A stretch of DNA of 64,000 nucleotides from Pseudomonas morbosilactucae (GCF_023241715.1 NZ_JALQCW010000090.1:1-64000); one strand, 5' to 3'. Counted from the first letter of the stretch, positions 28,033 to 36,553 are shown. The notes: generated by a model from the sequence alone, not told the origin. Numbers and translations: made by a program.

Positions 28033-28341
28033 CTAAAAGGGCACTTTGCCGAGGATCATGTCGCGGTACATGACGAAGTCCCCCAGCAGGCTGTAGAGCG
28101 GGTGCTGGAAGGTGGCGGGGCGGTTCTTTTCAAAGAAGAAATGCCCGATCCAGGCGAAGCTGTAGCCGGCCAGGGGCAGGGCCAGCAGCAGGAGCCAGGC
28201 CCCCTTGCCAATGGCGAAGGCGAGAATGAAGATCACCAGGCTGGTGCCAATGAAATGCAGGCGACGGCAGGTGCTGTTGTTGTGTTCCGTCAGGTAGTAG
28301 GGGTAGAACTCGGCGAAGCTGTTGAATTGTCTGGTGTTTTC
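28033..28341 (-). CDS. DUF962 / Mpo1-like membrane protein
   Basis: A 102-residue protein with the DUF962 pattern: 'FAEFYPYYLTEHNNSTCRRLHFIGTS', two hydrophobic helices, 'WIGHFFFEKNRPATFQHPLYSLLGDF' and 'MYRDMI'. The yeast relative Mpo1 is an Fe(II)-dependent dioxygenase of fatty-acid alpha-oxidation; whether that holds here is unknown. The GTG at 28341 is used because AAGAGAG lies 7 nt upstream and homologues begin at this point. A longer ATG start at 28416 lacks a ribosome-binding site. Confidence 0.75.
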   Translation of the reverse strand, partial: ENTRQFNSFAEFYPYYLTEHNNSTCRRLHFIGTSLVIFILAFAIGKGAWLLLLALPLAGYSFAWIGHFFFEKNRPATFQHPLYSLLGDFVMYRDMILGKVPF

Positions 28342-28504
28342 CACGGCCGCGCTCTCTTGGATGGTGGTTCTGCTGGCGGGATGGGCTGCGGGCAGCCTAT
28401 TTGAGTCTAGAGTCATCGTTGGTTGTCGCCAGTGACAATGGGCGCCACTTTAGTATCCTTGAAATATTGGCCGTGGCATGCGGCTCACCATGTAAGAAAA
28501 CGCC

Positions 28505-29566
28505 ATGAGCGAACGAACGACTTCTGCAAGCTGGGCCATGGGCATTGTCAAAGCCCTGGAAATGGACGGCCTGGATTGCCGGGCATTGTTCAAGCATTTG
28601 GGGCTTGATTACGCGGCGCTGGACGACCCCGATGCGCGCTTTCCCCAGGACTCCATGACCCGCCTTTGGCAGCGTGCGGTGGAGCTTTCCGGCAATCCGG
28701 CGATTGGCTTGAACATGGGCAAGGTGGTGCGGCCGGCCTCCTTTCACGTGGCCGGCTATGCACTGATGTCGAGCCGGACCCTGGCCGAGGGGTTCCAGCG
28801 GCTGGTGCGCTATCAGCGAATCATCGCCGAAAGCGCCGACTTGAGTTTCCGCCTGCTGCCTGAAGGGTATGCCCTGATCCTGACGGTGCATGGCGATCAC
28901 CTGCCGCCGACCCGGCAAAGCGCCGAAGCCTCCCTGGCGTGTGCCTTGGCGCTGTGCGGCTGGTTGACCGGGCGTACGCTGCATCCGCGCAAGGTGCTGG
29001 TGCAGGGGGCCGAGCCTGTGGATGTGGAGCCCTACAAGCAGGCCTTTCATGCACCGCTGTTGTTCAACGCGCCTTACGATGCGTTGATCTTCGAGCGTGC
29101 CGACATGGAGGCGCCCCTGCCGACCGCCAATGAAGCCATGGCTTTACTGCATGACCGTTTTGCCGGTGAGTACCTGGCGCGTTTTTCCGAAAGCCGGGTC
29201 ACCCACCAGGCGCGCCAGGTGCTATGTCGGCTGTTGCCTCAGGGCGAGCCCAAGCGCGAGATGGTGGCGCAGACCCTGCATCTGTCCCAGCGCACCCTGC
29301 AGCGCCGGTTGCAGGAGGAGGGTACGAGCTTTCAGACCTTGCTCGACGACACCCGTCGTGAGCTGGCCGAGCAGTACCTGGCGCAGCCGCGCATGACCTT
29401 GCTGGAAATCGCCTACTTGCTGGGTTTTGCCGATCCGAGCAATTTCTTTCGCGCGTTCAGGCGCTGGTTCGACACCACGCCCAGTGAGTACCGGGCGCGT
29501 TTGCAGGAGTCGCCGGCGCCGGTCAGTGGCGCCAGAACGCCGGAATGCACAACACAAACACCGTAA
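28505..29566 (+). CDS. AraC family regulator with arabinose-binding-type N-terminal domain (OruR-like)
   Basis: A 353-residue regulator. The N-terminal ~200 residues match the 'Arabinose_bd' domain of OruR/ArgR-like Pseudomonas regulators ('LLDYAALDDPDARFP' region, 'SFHVAGYALMSS...LAEGFQRLVRYQRI'). The C-terminus holds two helix-turn-helix motifs ('MVAQTLHLSQRTLQRRLQEEG' region and 'LLEIAYLLGFADPSNFFRAFRRW' region). The ligand is unknown. The last 44 bp overlap the 3' end of trkH on the opposite strand. It is divergent from the DUF962 gene. Confidence 0.87.
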   Translation: MSERTTSASWAMGIVKALEMDGLDCRALFKHLGLDYAALDDPDARFPQDSMTRLWQRAVELSGNPAIGLNMGKVVRPASFHVAGYALMSSRTLAEGFQRLVRYQRIIAESADLSFRLLPEGYALILTVHGDHLPPTRQSAEASLACALALCGWLTGRTLHPRKVLVQGAEPVDVEPYKQAFHAPLLFNAPYDALIFERADMEAPLPTANEAMALLHDRFAGEYLARFSESRVTHQARQVLCRLLPQGEPKREMVAQTLHLSQRTLQRRLQEEGTSFQTLLDDTRRELAEQYLAQPRMTLLEIAYLLGFADPSNFFRAFRRWFDTTPSEYRARLQESPAPVSGARTPECTTQTP

Positions 29567-30977
29567 TGATCTCCAGGCGGCCGAGGAGCATGCCCAGGGA
29601 CAGAATCCATTTGGCGGCATCCGGCAAGGTAGAGAAATTACCCGCCGGGCCAATGGTTTCACCCAGCCCCGGGCCGACGCCGGAGACGGTGCTGGCAGCG
29701 CCCGTCAGCGCGGTCATCCAGTCCAGGCCCAGCAGGGACAAGGCCAGGGCGATCATGCAAATGGTGATGGCGAAGAAGAACGAAAAGGTCAGGATCGAGC
29801 GCACGATTTCTTCGTCGAGGCGATGGCCGTTGTACTTCTGCTTGATCACTGCCCGAGGATGGATCAGTTGATTGAGGTTGGCCTTGAGCAGGATGTAGGC
29901 GACCTGGAAGCGGAAAATCTTGATGCCTCCTGCCGTCGAGCCCGAGCAGCCGCCGACAAAGCCCAGGTAGAAGAACAGCATCAGCGAGAAGTTGCCCCAC
30001 AGGCTGTAGTCACCCAGGGCAAAGCCGGTGGTGGTGACCACTGACGTCACGTTCAGCGCCACGTGACGCAACGCGTCCAGCCAGTGCAGGTTGGTGGTCC
30101 ACCAGTACCAGGTGCCGAGCACCAGCCAGGTCACCAGTAGCAGGCCGAGCAGCCCTTGCACTTGTTGGTCCTTGATCAGCGCCCGGCGGTTGCCTCGCAA
30201 GGTGGCGACATACAGGGTGAAGGGCAGGCTGCCGAGGATCATCACCACCACTGCGACCCAATGCACGGCGGGCTGTTCCCAGTGTGCCAGTGATGCGTCC
30301 GAGGTCGAGAAACCGCCGGTAGAGATAGCCGACATCGAGTGGTTGATGGCATCGAATATATTCATCCCCGCCCACCAGAACGCCAGGCTGCCGAGGATGG
30401 TGATGCCGACGTAGGCGGCGACGATCAGGCGCGCCACCATGTGCGAGCGCGGCATGACCTTTTCCGAACGGTCCGAAGACTCGGTCTGGAACAGGCGCAT
30501 ACCACCGATGCGCAGCAACGGCAGAATCGCGACCGCCATGCCGATAAAGCCGATGCCCCCCAGCCAGTGCAGCAAGGAGCGCCACATCAGGATGCCCGGA
30601 GACATGTTGTCCAGGCCGCTGAGCACAGTGGCGCCGGTGGCGGTGATGCCCGACATGCTTTCGAAGAACGAATCGGTGTAGCTGATGTGCTGGGTCAGCA
30701 GGAACGGCAGGGCGGCAAAGATGCACACCACCACCCAACTGGAGACCGTCAGCAAATACATGTCCCGAGGGCGCAAGTGCACATGTTCCGGGCGCCCGGG
30801 GATCACTAGGGCCAAGCCGGCAATAAAGGTGATCATGCTGGCCCAGAGAAAGGACGGCAGGTCGCTGGTGCGTTCGAAAATCACCAGGGTTGCCATCGGA
30901 ATGACCATGGCGATGGCCAGGGTGATCAAGAAGATGCCGATGATGAAACCAATGATGCGTAAGGTCGGCAACGCCAT
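29523..30977 (-). CDS. trkH: TrkH/TrkG family potassium uptake protein
   Basis: A 484-residue membrane subunit of the Trk K+ uptake system, which works with the cytosolic NAD-binding TrkA (not in this window). The four pore loops are visible: 'SGITATGATVLSG', 'SMSAISTGGFSTSD', 'VTSVVTTTGFALGDYSLWG' and 'VGGCSGSTAGGIKIF', each with the glycine of the selectivity filter. About ten hydrophobic helices and the length of 484 agree with E. coli TrkH (483). The stop overlaps the convergent AraC gene by 44 bp. Confidence 0.95.
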   Translation of the reverse strand: MALPTLRIIGFIIGIFLITLAIAMVIPMATLVIFERTSDLPSFLWASMITFIAGLALVIPGRPEHVHLRPRDMYLLTVSSWVVVCIFAALPFLLTQHISYTDSFFESMSGITATGATVLSGLDNMSPGILMWRSLLHWLGGIGFIGMAVAILPLLRIGGMRLFQTESSDRSEKVMPRSHMVARLIVAAYVGITILGSLAFWWAGMNIFDAINHSMSAISTGGFSTSDASLAHWEQPAVHWVAVVVMILGSLPFTLYVATLRGNRRALIKDQQVQGLLGLLLVTWLVLGTWYWWTTNLHWLDALRHVALNVTSVVTTTGFALGDYSLWGNFSLMLFFYLGFVGGCSGSTAGGIKIFRFQVAYILLKANLNQLIHPRAVIKQKYNGHRLDEEIVRSILTFSFFFAITICMIALALSLLGLDWMTALTGAASTVSGVGPGLGETIGPAGNFSTLPDAAKWILSLGMLLGRLEIITVFVLCIPAFWRH

Positions 30978-31097
30978 GAAATCCGCTCGGGCTGGTTGGG
31001 AAGGGCGCTCATTCTACCTGTGGGGCAGGGCATGTAAACCGGCACCCCGCCGGCAGATACCCTAGAATAGCCGGACATTTTTTTCAGGAGGTGGCCG

Positions 31098-31664
31098 ATG
31101 GAGGCTCTCGACGCTTTGCTCAACCGTGTTTCCGTGCCGCGCTTGCTGGACCCGGCGCCCACCGCGGCGCAACGTGAGGCATTGTTCGCCGCGGCCTTGC
31201 GTGCGCCGGACCATGGTCAGTTGCGCCCTTGGCGTTTCTTGACCGTGGAAGGCCGGGCCCGGGAGCAACTGGGCGAGTTGCTGGCAGAAGCGGTGCAGTT
31301 GCAAGGTGCAGACGTGACCCAGGCCGCGCTGGACAAGGCTCGTGCGATGCCGTTGCGCGCGCCGTTGGTGGTTGTGGTGGTGGCCCGGTTGCAGGAGCAC
31401 TTCAAGGTGCCGAAGTCCGAGCAGTTACTGGCGGCTGGCTGTGCAGCCCACGGCATTTTGCTGGCGGCTTACGCTCAGGGGATCGGCGCGGTCTGGCGCA
31501 CCGGCGAGCTGTCCTATTCGGCCCATGTGGCCAAGGGCTTGGGCCTGGAGGCCGGTGAAGAGATCATCGCCTTCTTGTACTTGGGCACGCCGCTGAATGA
31601 ACCCCGGGTTGCCCCCAAGGAAGATACCGCAGCGTTTGTCAGCGCCTGGTCTGGCGCGAACTGA
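31098..31664 (+). CDS. Nitroreductase family protein (YdjA-like)
   Basis: A 188-residue FMN-dependent oxidoreductase of the small YdjA/TdsD-like group. 'RVSVPRLLDPAPTAAQREAL' and 'AALRAPDHGQLRPWRF' form the FMN-phosphate contact region. 'GCAAHGILLAAYAQGIGAVWRTG' and the C-terminal 'IIAFLYLGTP' are characteristic. It would act as a homodimer using NAD(P)H; the physiological substrate is unknown. A good AGGAGG site precedes the ATG. It is divergent from trkH with 120 bp between starts. Confidence 0.9.
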   Translation: MEALDALLNRVSVPRLLDPAPTAAQREALFAAALRAPDHGQLRPWRFLTVEGRAREQLGELLAEAVQLQGADVTQAALDKARAMPLRAPLVVVVVARLQEHFKVPKSEQLLAAGCAAHGILLAAYAQGIGAVWRTGELSYSAHVAKGLGLEAGEEIIAFLYLGTPLNEPRVAPKEDTAAFVSAWSGAN

Positions 31665-31721
31665 CGGGTGTTTCTGGCGGTGGTTGGGTGAGCCCGTCCG
31701 GGGCCTCACCCAACCTGAATC

Positions 31722-33068
31722 TCACGGATTCAACACCACGGCGCCCGGCTCCAGGGGCAGCTCCAGGGTGGCGATAAATCCACCCTGGGTGTGGTTGGCC
31801 AGGGTCAGACTGCCGCCATGGCGCTCCGCCGCACGCCGTGCAATGGCCAGTCCCAGCCCATGGCCCGGCGCGGTTTGCCCGGGAGCGCGGTAGAAGGGCT
31901 CACCCAGTTGACCCAGGTGTTCACTGTCCACGCCCGGGCCGTGATCGCGTACGCTCAGCAAAATCTTGTCCCCCTGGCGCTTGGCCTCCAGCTCGATCGG
32001 CTGCCCGCTCGGGTTAAAGCGCTGGGCGTTGCGCAGCAGGTTGTCCAGTGCACGCTCGATCATGGTCGGCCAGCCCTTGAGGTGCAGTTGCGGCGGGGCA
32101 TCGACCCGCACGTGCTGTTCCGGGCAGGCCAGTTGGGCGTCTTTTTGCAGGTTGTTCATCAGGGCGTTGAGGTCGATGTCCTCGGCGCTGGCGTTATCCG
32201 CATCCACCCGCGCCAGTACCAGGATTTCACTGATCAAGGCTTCCAGGCGGTCGCATTCGCGGGTCAGTCGCGGCCAGAGCTTTTCCCGCTCCTCCTGGCC
32301 AGCGCGCTCGGCCAGGGCCAGGGCGATACGCAGTCGCGCCAGGGGGGAGCGCAATTCGTGGGAGACATCCCGCAGCAACTGACGCTGGCTGCCGATCAGC
32401 CCCTGCAGGCGTGCGCCCATCCGATTGAAGTCGGTGGCCAGTACGCCGAACTCGTCGCGGCGGTTGGCCAGCCGCGCCAGGCTGTTCTGCTGGTAGGTGG
32501 CTTGGCCGAGGTCATGCACCGCACCCCGCAAGCGGCTGAGGGGGCGGGTGATCGACAGCGTCACCAGCAGGCTGAACAGGGTCAGCACCACCAGGGCGAT
32601 GGCCAGGGCACTGAGGGGCCACATCAGGCTGTCGCGATGCCAGGCGTCCAGTTCCGGGTGGGCGATGCGATAAATCAGCAGGTAGGTGTCGCCACTTTGC
32701 GGGCTGGTGTACTCGGTGGTCAGGCGCCGCCAGGGCAAATGTCGGTCATCATTGTCGTTCTGCCGGGCCTCGAAGGCCGCGGCTCGCCGGGGGAAGGTCC
32801 CGCGGACCACCGGGTCGCCGCTTTCGTTGAGCACTTGCACGTCGATGTGGTACTGGCGCTTGCGCTGCTGCAGCACCTCCTGGGCAGCCTCTTCACCTTG
32901 GGTCTCGAAGGTTTGGGTCCACTCTTGCGCCAGGGTGTTGAGGCCCGGGTGACGGCTGAGAATCCAGGCATCCTGGTTCAACATGTGGCCGAGCAGGATC
33001 GACAGCCCTGCAACCAGGGCGATGGCCAGCCAGAAGCTGGCCAGGATGCGCCAGAACAATGAACGCAC
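31722..33068 (-). CDS. cpxA: Sensor histidine kinase (CpxA-like)
   Basis: A 448-residue membrane kinase. N-terminal TM helix (FWRILASFWLAIALVAGLSILL), a periplasmic sensor of about 120 residues, second TM 'WPLSALAIALVVLTLFSLLV', HAMP, then the HisKA box 'DVSHELRSPLARLR' with the phospho-acceptor His237. The N box 'NLLRNAQRF' and G boxes 'DHGPGVD' and 'GHGLGLAIARR' complete the HATPase. Gene order regulator, LTXXQ periplasmic protein, kinase is as I recall for P. aeruginosa cpxR/PA3205/cpxA, and the CpxR-type box upstream supports the name. It probably senses envelope stress. It lies 66 bp downstream of the LTXXQ gene. Confidence 0.85.
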   Translation of the reverse strand: MRSLFWRILASFWLAIALVAGLSILLGHMLNQDAWILSRHPGLNTLAQEWTQTFETQGEEAAQEVLQQRKRQYHIDVQVLNESGDPVVRGTFPRRAAAFEARQNDNDDRHLPWRRLTTEYTSPQSGDTYLLIYRIAHPELDAWHRDSLMWPLSALAIALVVLTLFSLLVTLSITRPLSRLRGAVHDLGQATYQQNSLARLANRRDEFGVLATDFNRMGARLQGLIGSQRQLLRDVSHELRSPLARLRIALALAERAGQEEREKLWPRLTRECDRLEALISEILVLARVDADNASAEDIDLNALMNNLQKDAQLACPEQHVRVDAPPQLHLKGWPTMIERALDNLLRNAQRFNPSGQPIELEAKRQGDKILLSVRDHGPGVDSEHLGQLGEPFYRAPGQTAPGHGLGLAIARRAAERHGGSLTLANHTQGGFIATLELPLEPGAVVLNP

Positions 33069-33134
33069 GGGAAGTCCTCAAACAAAGAAAGCCCAGTGGG
33101 GGGAGGCCACTGGGCTGGGATCAACGCTGGCGCA

Positions 33135-33575
33135 TTATTGCGCTTTTTGCGGTTGCTGCGCTTTCCAGGCTTTGAATTCAGCCCATTCCGCACGACGCTC
33201 GGCCTGTTTCTTCTGGATGGCGTCGAACTCTTTCTGTTGTTCAGGCTTGAGCAGGGCGCGGATATCGGCCTGGGTTTTCTGGTGCTTGGCCGCGATCTCG
33301 TCCTTCATGGCCTTCTGGTCGGCCGGCGACAGCTTCTCCAGGTACTTCTCGACCAGTTGCCGCTGTTGGTGTTTTTGCTCGCCCATCAACTTGCCGATTT
33401 GCTCGCGTTGTTCGCGGCTCAGGTCCAGTTGGCCGAAGGGACCTTTGCCCCGCATGTGTTCGCTGTGGCGTGGGCCGTCCATCGGACCACCCATTGGGCC
33501 CGGGCCTTCCGGCATGGCCATGGCGACGGTGGGCAGGGCTGCGGCGAACATCAGAGCGATCAGGGTCTTGCGCAT
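33135..33575 (-). CDS. Periplasmic Spy/CpxP-like LTXXQ protein
   Basis: A 146-residue exported protein. The signal peptide MRKTLIALMFAAALPTVAMA is followed by a Pro/Gly/Met-rich linker. A helical core follows with two LTXXQ-type segments ('LDLSREQREQIGKLMGEQ' and 'LKPEQQKEFDAI'), as in CpxP and Spy. Such proteins dampen Cpx signalling or act as periplasmic chaperones. It lies between the response-regulator and kinase genes. A CpxR-type box about 85 nt upstream suggests Cpx-dependent induction. Confidence 0.85.
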   Translation of the reverse strand: MRKTLIALMFAAALPTVAMAMPEGPGPMGGPMDGPRHSEHMRGKGPFGQLDLSREQREQIGKLMGEQKHQQRQLVEKYLEKLSPADQKAMKDEIAAKHQKTQADIRALLKPEQQKEFDAIQKKQAERRAEWAEFKAWKAQQPQKAQ

Positions 33576-33657
33576 GGTGTTTCTCCTTGTCTCGTTCCCG
33601 GTCAGTTCCGGATGAGTTCAGATTACGCAGATCAAGGTCAGCGGCAGTCAGTGGACG

Positions 33658-33673
33658 GTAAAGCTTGAGTAAA
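33658..33673 (+). promoter_or_regulatory. Putative CpxR-binding box
   Basis: GTAAA-N6-GTAAA (33658-33662 and 33669-33673), matching the known CpxR consensus GTAAA(N4-8)GTAAA. It lies about 85-95 nt upstream of the LTXXQ/CpxP-like start, on the strand opposite to the gene, and is a plausible feedback site. Confidence 0.55.
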
Positions 33674-33703
33674 GAGGATTTGCCCGGTCACTGACAAAAG
33701 GCA

Positions 33704-33728
33704 GGCACGCCAAGGGCCAAGGCGTGCC
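33704..33728 (-). terminator. Hairpin after cpxR, possible terminator or attenuator
   Basis: Perfect 8-bp stem (GGCACGCC at 33704-33711, GGCGTGCC at 33721-33728). In the minus-strand sense it is followed by TGCCTTTTGTC, a short T tract. It separates the cpxR gene from the cpxP-like gene, so those two may be separately controlled. Confidence 0.5.
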
Positions 33729-33768
33729 GGTGCCGGCGAGTAAGCGGGTGCTCGCCGACGGGGAGGGG

Positions 33769-34446
33769 TTATAGGCTGTAGTAGTAGCCGCGGCTGCGCA
33801 GGGCCACGATGCGGGGGCGGCCGTCAGGGTGCGGGCCGATCTTCTTGCGCAAGTTACTGACGTGCATGTCCAGGCTGCGATCGTACAAGGTCAGTTTGCG
33901 GCCCAGGGCAATCTGCGCCAGTTCCTGCTTGTCCAGGGGATCGCCAGGTTGCTTGAGCAGGGCTTCGAGCAGCCGGCTTTCGGACACGGTCAGGGTGATG
34001 TCTTGCTGATCGATGCTGACCACGCCACGCACCGGGCTGAAGCACAGGTCACCCAGTTCCATCTGGCTCGACGCCGACACCGGATGGCTGCGGCGCAGGA
34101 CCGCGCGTAGGCGGGCGGTCAATTCCCGTGGGTCGCAGGGTTTGGCCAGGTAATCGTCGGCGCCCAGTTCCAGGCCGAGGATGCGGTCCAGCGGTTCGCC
34201 GCGGGCCGAGAGCATCAGCACCGGCAGATCGGGATGGTCGTTGCGCAGTTGCTTGAGCAGTTCCAAGCCGCTGCCGTCGGGCAGCATCACGTCCAGCACC
34301 ACCGCCGCCGGGGCGGTTTCGGCCAGGGCCCGGCGCGCACTCAGGCCATCGTGGCAGGCACGGACCTGAAAGCCTTCCTGGCTCAGCCAACTGGTCAGAA
34401 GCTCGCACAGCTCCTGGTCATCATCAATCAGTAACAGGTCGCTCAT
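33769..34446 (-). CDS. cpxR: OmpR-family response regulator (CpxR-like)
   Basis: A 225-residue response regulator. The receiver domain has acidic residues DDD (8-10), phospho-acceptor Asp52 in 'VVLDVMLPDGSGLELL', and the conserved Lys of 'DYLAKPCDPREL' (about 100). The C-terminal OmpR winged helix ends '...MHVSNLRKKIGPHPDGRPRIVALRSRGYYY'. It is the first regulator of the Cpx-type locus and partner of the kinase encoded at 31722-33068. The start is 8 nt from the stop of the coiled-coil protein gene upstream, so the two are cotranscribed. Confidence 0.87.
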   Translation of the reverse strand: MSDLLLIDDDQELCELLTSWLSQEGFQVRACHDGLSARRALAETAPAAVVLDVMLPDGSGLELLKQLRNDHPDLPVLMLSARGEPLDRILGLELGADDYLAKPCDPRELTARLRAVLRRSHPVSASSQMELGDLCFSPVRGVVSIDQQDITLTVSESRLLEALLKQPGDPLDKQELAQIALGRKLTLYDRSLDMHVSNLRKKIGPHPDGRPRIVALRSRGYYYSL

Positions 34447-34453
34447 GAATCAC

Positions 34454-34864
34454 TCAATTTAGCCATTGACGACGCTTGCGGTGTCCACCGCTGGCGAAGA
34501 TACCGCAGAGCAGGGCCACCAGTGCAACTGCGCCACCGATGACGAACCACTGTTGCTGATCGGTCAGCAAGCGCGGTAACGGACTGGCCTGGGCCTCTTT
34601 GAGTTGCAGCTTGAGGCGCTGGTTCTCCTGACGCAAGCGCGTCAGTTGGGCACTTTCCCGTTCGTTGTCGACACTTTGCAGTTGTTTGCTCAATTCCTCG
34701 CGCTGACGCTCGCTTTCCTTCAAGCGTTGCTGCAGCTCGGTGATCTGGCTGCCGGCGCTCAGGGAAAGCGGCGTCGAACGGCCTGAATCCACAGCCTCTT
34801 CGGCATGGGCGACGGCCCCGATCGATAACATGACCCACAGCAGACACAACGGACCTTGGCGCAT
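34454..34864 (-). CDS. Exported coiled-coil protein with C-terminal membrane helix
   Basis: A 136-residue protein. Signal peptide (MRQGPLCLLWVMLSIGAVAHA), a central coiled coil rich in Leu/Gln/Glu (about residues 35-90, e.g. 'LQQRLKESERQREELSKQL'), a transmembrane helix (WFVIGGAVALVALLCGIFAS) and a basic tail. The layout is that of the C-terminal half of YgiM-type SH3 proteins, but no SH3 part is present. The ATG at 34864 has AGGAG 6 nt upstream. Being in one unit with cpxR, it may have an envelope-related role, which is inference. Confidence 0.7.
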   Translation of the reverse strand: MRQGPLCLLWVMLSIGAVAHAEEAVDSGRSTPLSLSAGSQITELQQRLKESERQREELSKQLQSVDNERESAQLTRLRQENQRLKLQLKEAQASPLPRLLTDQQQWFVIGGAVALVALLCGIFASGGHRKRRQWLN

Positions 34865-34974
34865 CGGAACTCCTGATTCCAATCGAGTGTTGGGCAGGTT
34901 GTCGGCCGTCAAACGAGAATAATGAGCGATTGAGAGCGCGATGAACCTGGAAGGTTCACCGCGTTGGAGAGGAT

Positions 34975-35274
34975 TTACGGCAGGACTTGCTTGAACGGCT
35001 TGACCACTACGCTGGCATAGACGCCGGCGGCGATATACGGATCAGCATCGGCCCAGGCCTGGGCAGCGCCCAGGGAGTCGAATTCGGCGACGATCAGGCT
35101 GCCGCTGAAACCGGCAGCGCCCGGGTCATTGCTGTCCACCGCAGGGTGCGGACCGGCCAGTACCACGCGGCCTTCGCCCTTGAGCTGCTGCAGCCGCTCA
35201 AGGTGCGCCGGGCGTGCGGCCAGGCGGTTTTCCAGGGAGTTGGCGACGTCTGTAGCAATGATTGCGTAAAGCAT
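34975..35274 (-). CDS. yciI: YciI family protein
   Basis: A 99-residue small protein of the YciI/YCII dehydrochlorinase-like fold. 'MLYAIIATDVANSLENRLAARPAHLERL' contains the conserved Asp and His region. 'GRVVLAGPHPAVD', 'GSLIVAEFDSLGAAQAWADADPY' and 'YASVVVKPFKQV' complete the core. The enzymatic role is not known. The start lies 1 nt after the yciB stop, so both are cotranscribed. Confidence 0.88.
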   Translation of the reverse strand: MLYAIIATDVANSLENRLAARPAHLERLQQLKGEGRVVLAGPHPAVDSNDPGAAGFSGSLIVAEFDSLGAAQAWADADPYIAAGVYASVVVKPFKQVLP

Positions 35275-35275
35275 G

Positions 35276-35602
35276 TCAGTCCTCGGTTTTCGGCGTAGTG
35301 GGTTCGGTGTCATGCAGATGACGGGACAGGTAGACGCCTTGGCCCACCAGGAACAATACGGTCATGCCCAGGCTGCCGAAGACCAGGCAGGCGACGAGGG
35401 TCAGCCACTGGCTTTTTTCCAGCTTGCGCTGGGAAATGAACAGCGCGCCGTAGACCACCAGCGAGCTGATGATCAGCACCGCCGTGGCGCTGTAGATGCC
35501 GCCCACGCTGAGTTGCTGACCGGCAATGTCGACAACGCGGGGATCGAGTTTGTAGACGATGAAAAACAGGAACAAAGGGATGAAGTCGATGAATTGTTTC
35601 AC
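35276..35602 (-). CDS. yciB: Septation/intracellular membrane protein YciB with internal in-frame deletion
   Basis: Only 108 residues, while YciB (IspA-type septation protein, an inner-membrane protein in cell elongation and division) normally has about 180-200. The N-terminus is normal: GTG start, then 'KQFIDFIPLFLFFIVYKLDP'. The sequence '...TLVACLVFG' is then joined directly to the C-terminal 'SLGMTVLFLVGQGVYLSRHL'. By recalled E. coli YciB, the tripeptide VFG occurs twice, at about 60-62 and 151-153. The missing part is exactly the ~90 residues between them, including the middle membrane helices. The DNA at the junction is GTCTTCGGC (minus strand, 35375-35383). This looks like a deletion between short direct repeats. 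The protein is probably non-functional or altered. Confidence 0.85.
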   Translation of the reverse strand: MKQFIDFIPLFLFFIVYKLDPRVVDIAGQQLSVGGIYSATAVLIISSLVVYGALFISQRKLEKSQWLTLVACLVFGSLGMTVLFLVGQGVYLSRHLHDTEPTTPKTED

Positions 35603-35689
35603 AGTGGCAGCCAGAAGCAGGATGTGGCGGCATAATAACAAACATCCTGGGTAGCGAAAGCGCCAGCTGACTTGAGGTTTTACCGTCCC

Positions 35690-36553
35690 GTGAACGTTGA
35701 TTTGCATTGCCATAGCACGGCCTCCGACGGCGCACTTGCGCCCGCGGTTCTGGTGGCGCGTGCCTTTGAGAAAGGCGTGCGAGTCCTGGCACTGACCGAC
35801 CATGACACCCTTGAAGGCCTGGACGAGGCGCGCGCTGCGGCGAACGCCCTGGGCATGCATCTGGTCAATGGTGTGGAGTTGTCCTGCACCTGGGGCGGGG
35901 CCACCATCCATGTGCTGGGTTACGGGTTTGACGTGAACGCCCCGTCGTTGGTGGCGGCGATTGCCAAACTGCACGATGGCCGCTGGCTAAGGTCCGAGGA
36001 AATAAGCCGCAAGCTCGCCCTCAAGGGCATGCCCGATGCCCTGGAAGGTGCCCGGGCGATCCAACAGGAGCTGGGGGACAGTGGCAATGCCCCGGCGCGG
36101 CCGCACTTTGCGGATTTCCTGGTGCGTGCCGGCTACGTCAAGGATCGTGCCGAAGCGTTCCGCAAATGGCTGGGGGCCGGCAAGCTGGGCGACGTCAAGC
36201 AACACTGGCCGACCTTGGAGGAAACCGTCGAGACGCTGCGGGCGGCAGGGGCCTGGGTCAGCTTGGCCCATCCTTGGCATTACGATTTCACGCGCAGTAA
36301 ACGACGCCGTTTGATTGCCGACTATATTCAAGCGGGTGGCCACGCCATCGAAGTGGTCAATGGTTATCAACCCGCCGAGCAAGTGGGCAGCCTGGCTATC
36401 CTTGCTCGTGAGTTCGGTCTGCTGGTCAGTGCCGGCAGTGATTTTCATGGCCCAGGAGGCTGGTCCGAGATCGGCGAGTACCGCCCGCTCCCCGAAGACC
36501 TGCCGCCATTGTGGTGTCGGTTCAAACATGACCCAATTATTGCCGCCGTCTGA
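35690..36553 (+). CDS. rnm: PHP-domain phosphoesterase, RNase AM/YciV family
   Basis: A 287-residue PHP enzyme. The metal-binding motifs 'DLHCHSTASDG' at the N-terminus, 'LTDHDTLEG', 'VELSCTWGG', 'LAHPWHYDF' and 'VSAGSDFHGPGG' are all present. E. coli YciV (RNase AM) is a 5'-3' exoribonuclease that trims rRNA 5' ends; family resemblance suggests the same. The GTG at 35690 is preferred as the usual homologue start; an in-frame TTG at 35672 exists. It is divergent from yciB and followed by yciO. Confidence 0.87.
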   Translation: MNVDLHCHSTASDGALAPAVLVARAFEKGVRVLALTDHDTLEGLDEARAAANALGMHLVNGVELSCTWGGATIHVLGYGFDVNAPSLVAAIAKLHDGRWLRSEEISRKLALKGMPDALEGARAIQQELGDSGNAPARPHFADFLVRAGYVKDRAEAFRKWLGAGKLGDVKQHWPTLEETVETLRAAGAWVSLAHPWHYDFTRSKRRRLIADYIQAGGHAIEVVNGYQPAEQVGSLAILAREFGLLVSAGSDFHGPGGWSEIGEYRPLPEDLPPLWCRFKHDPIIAAV

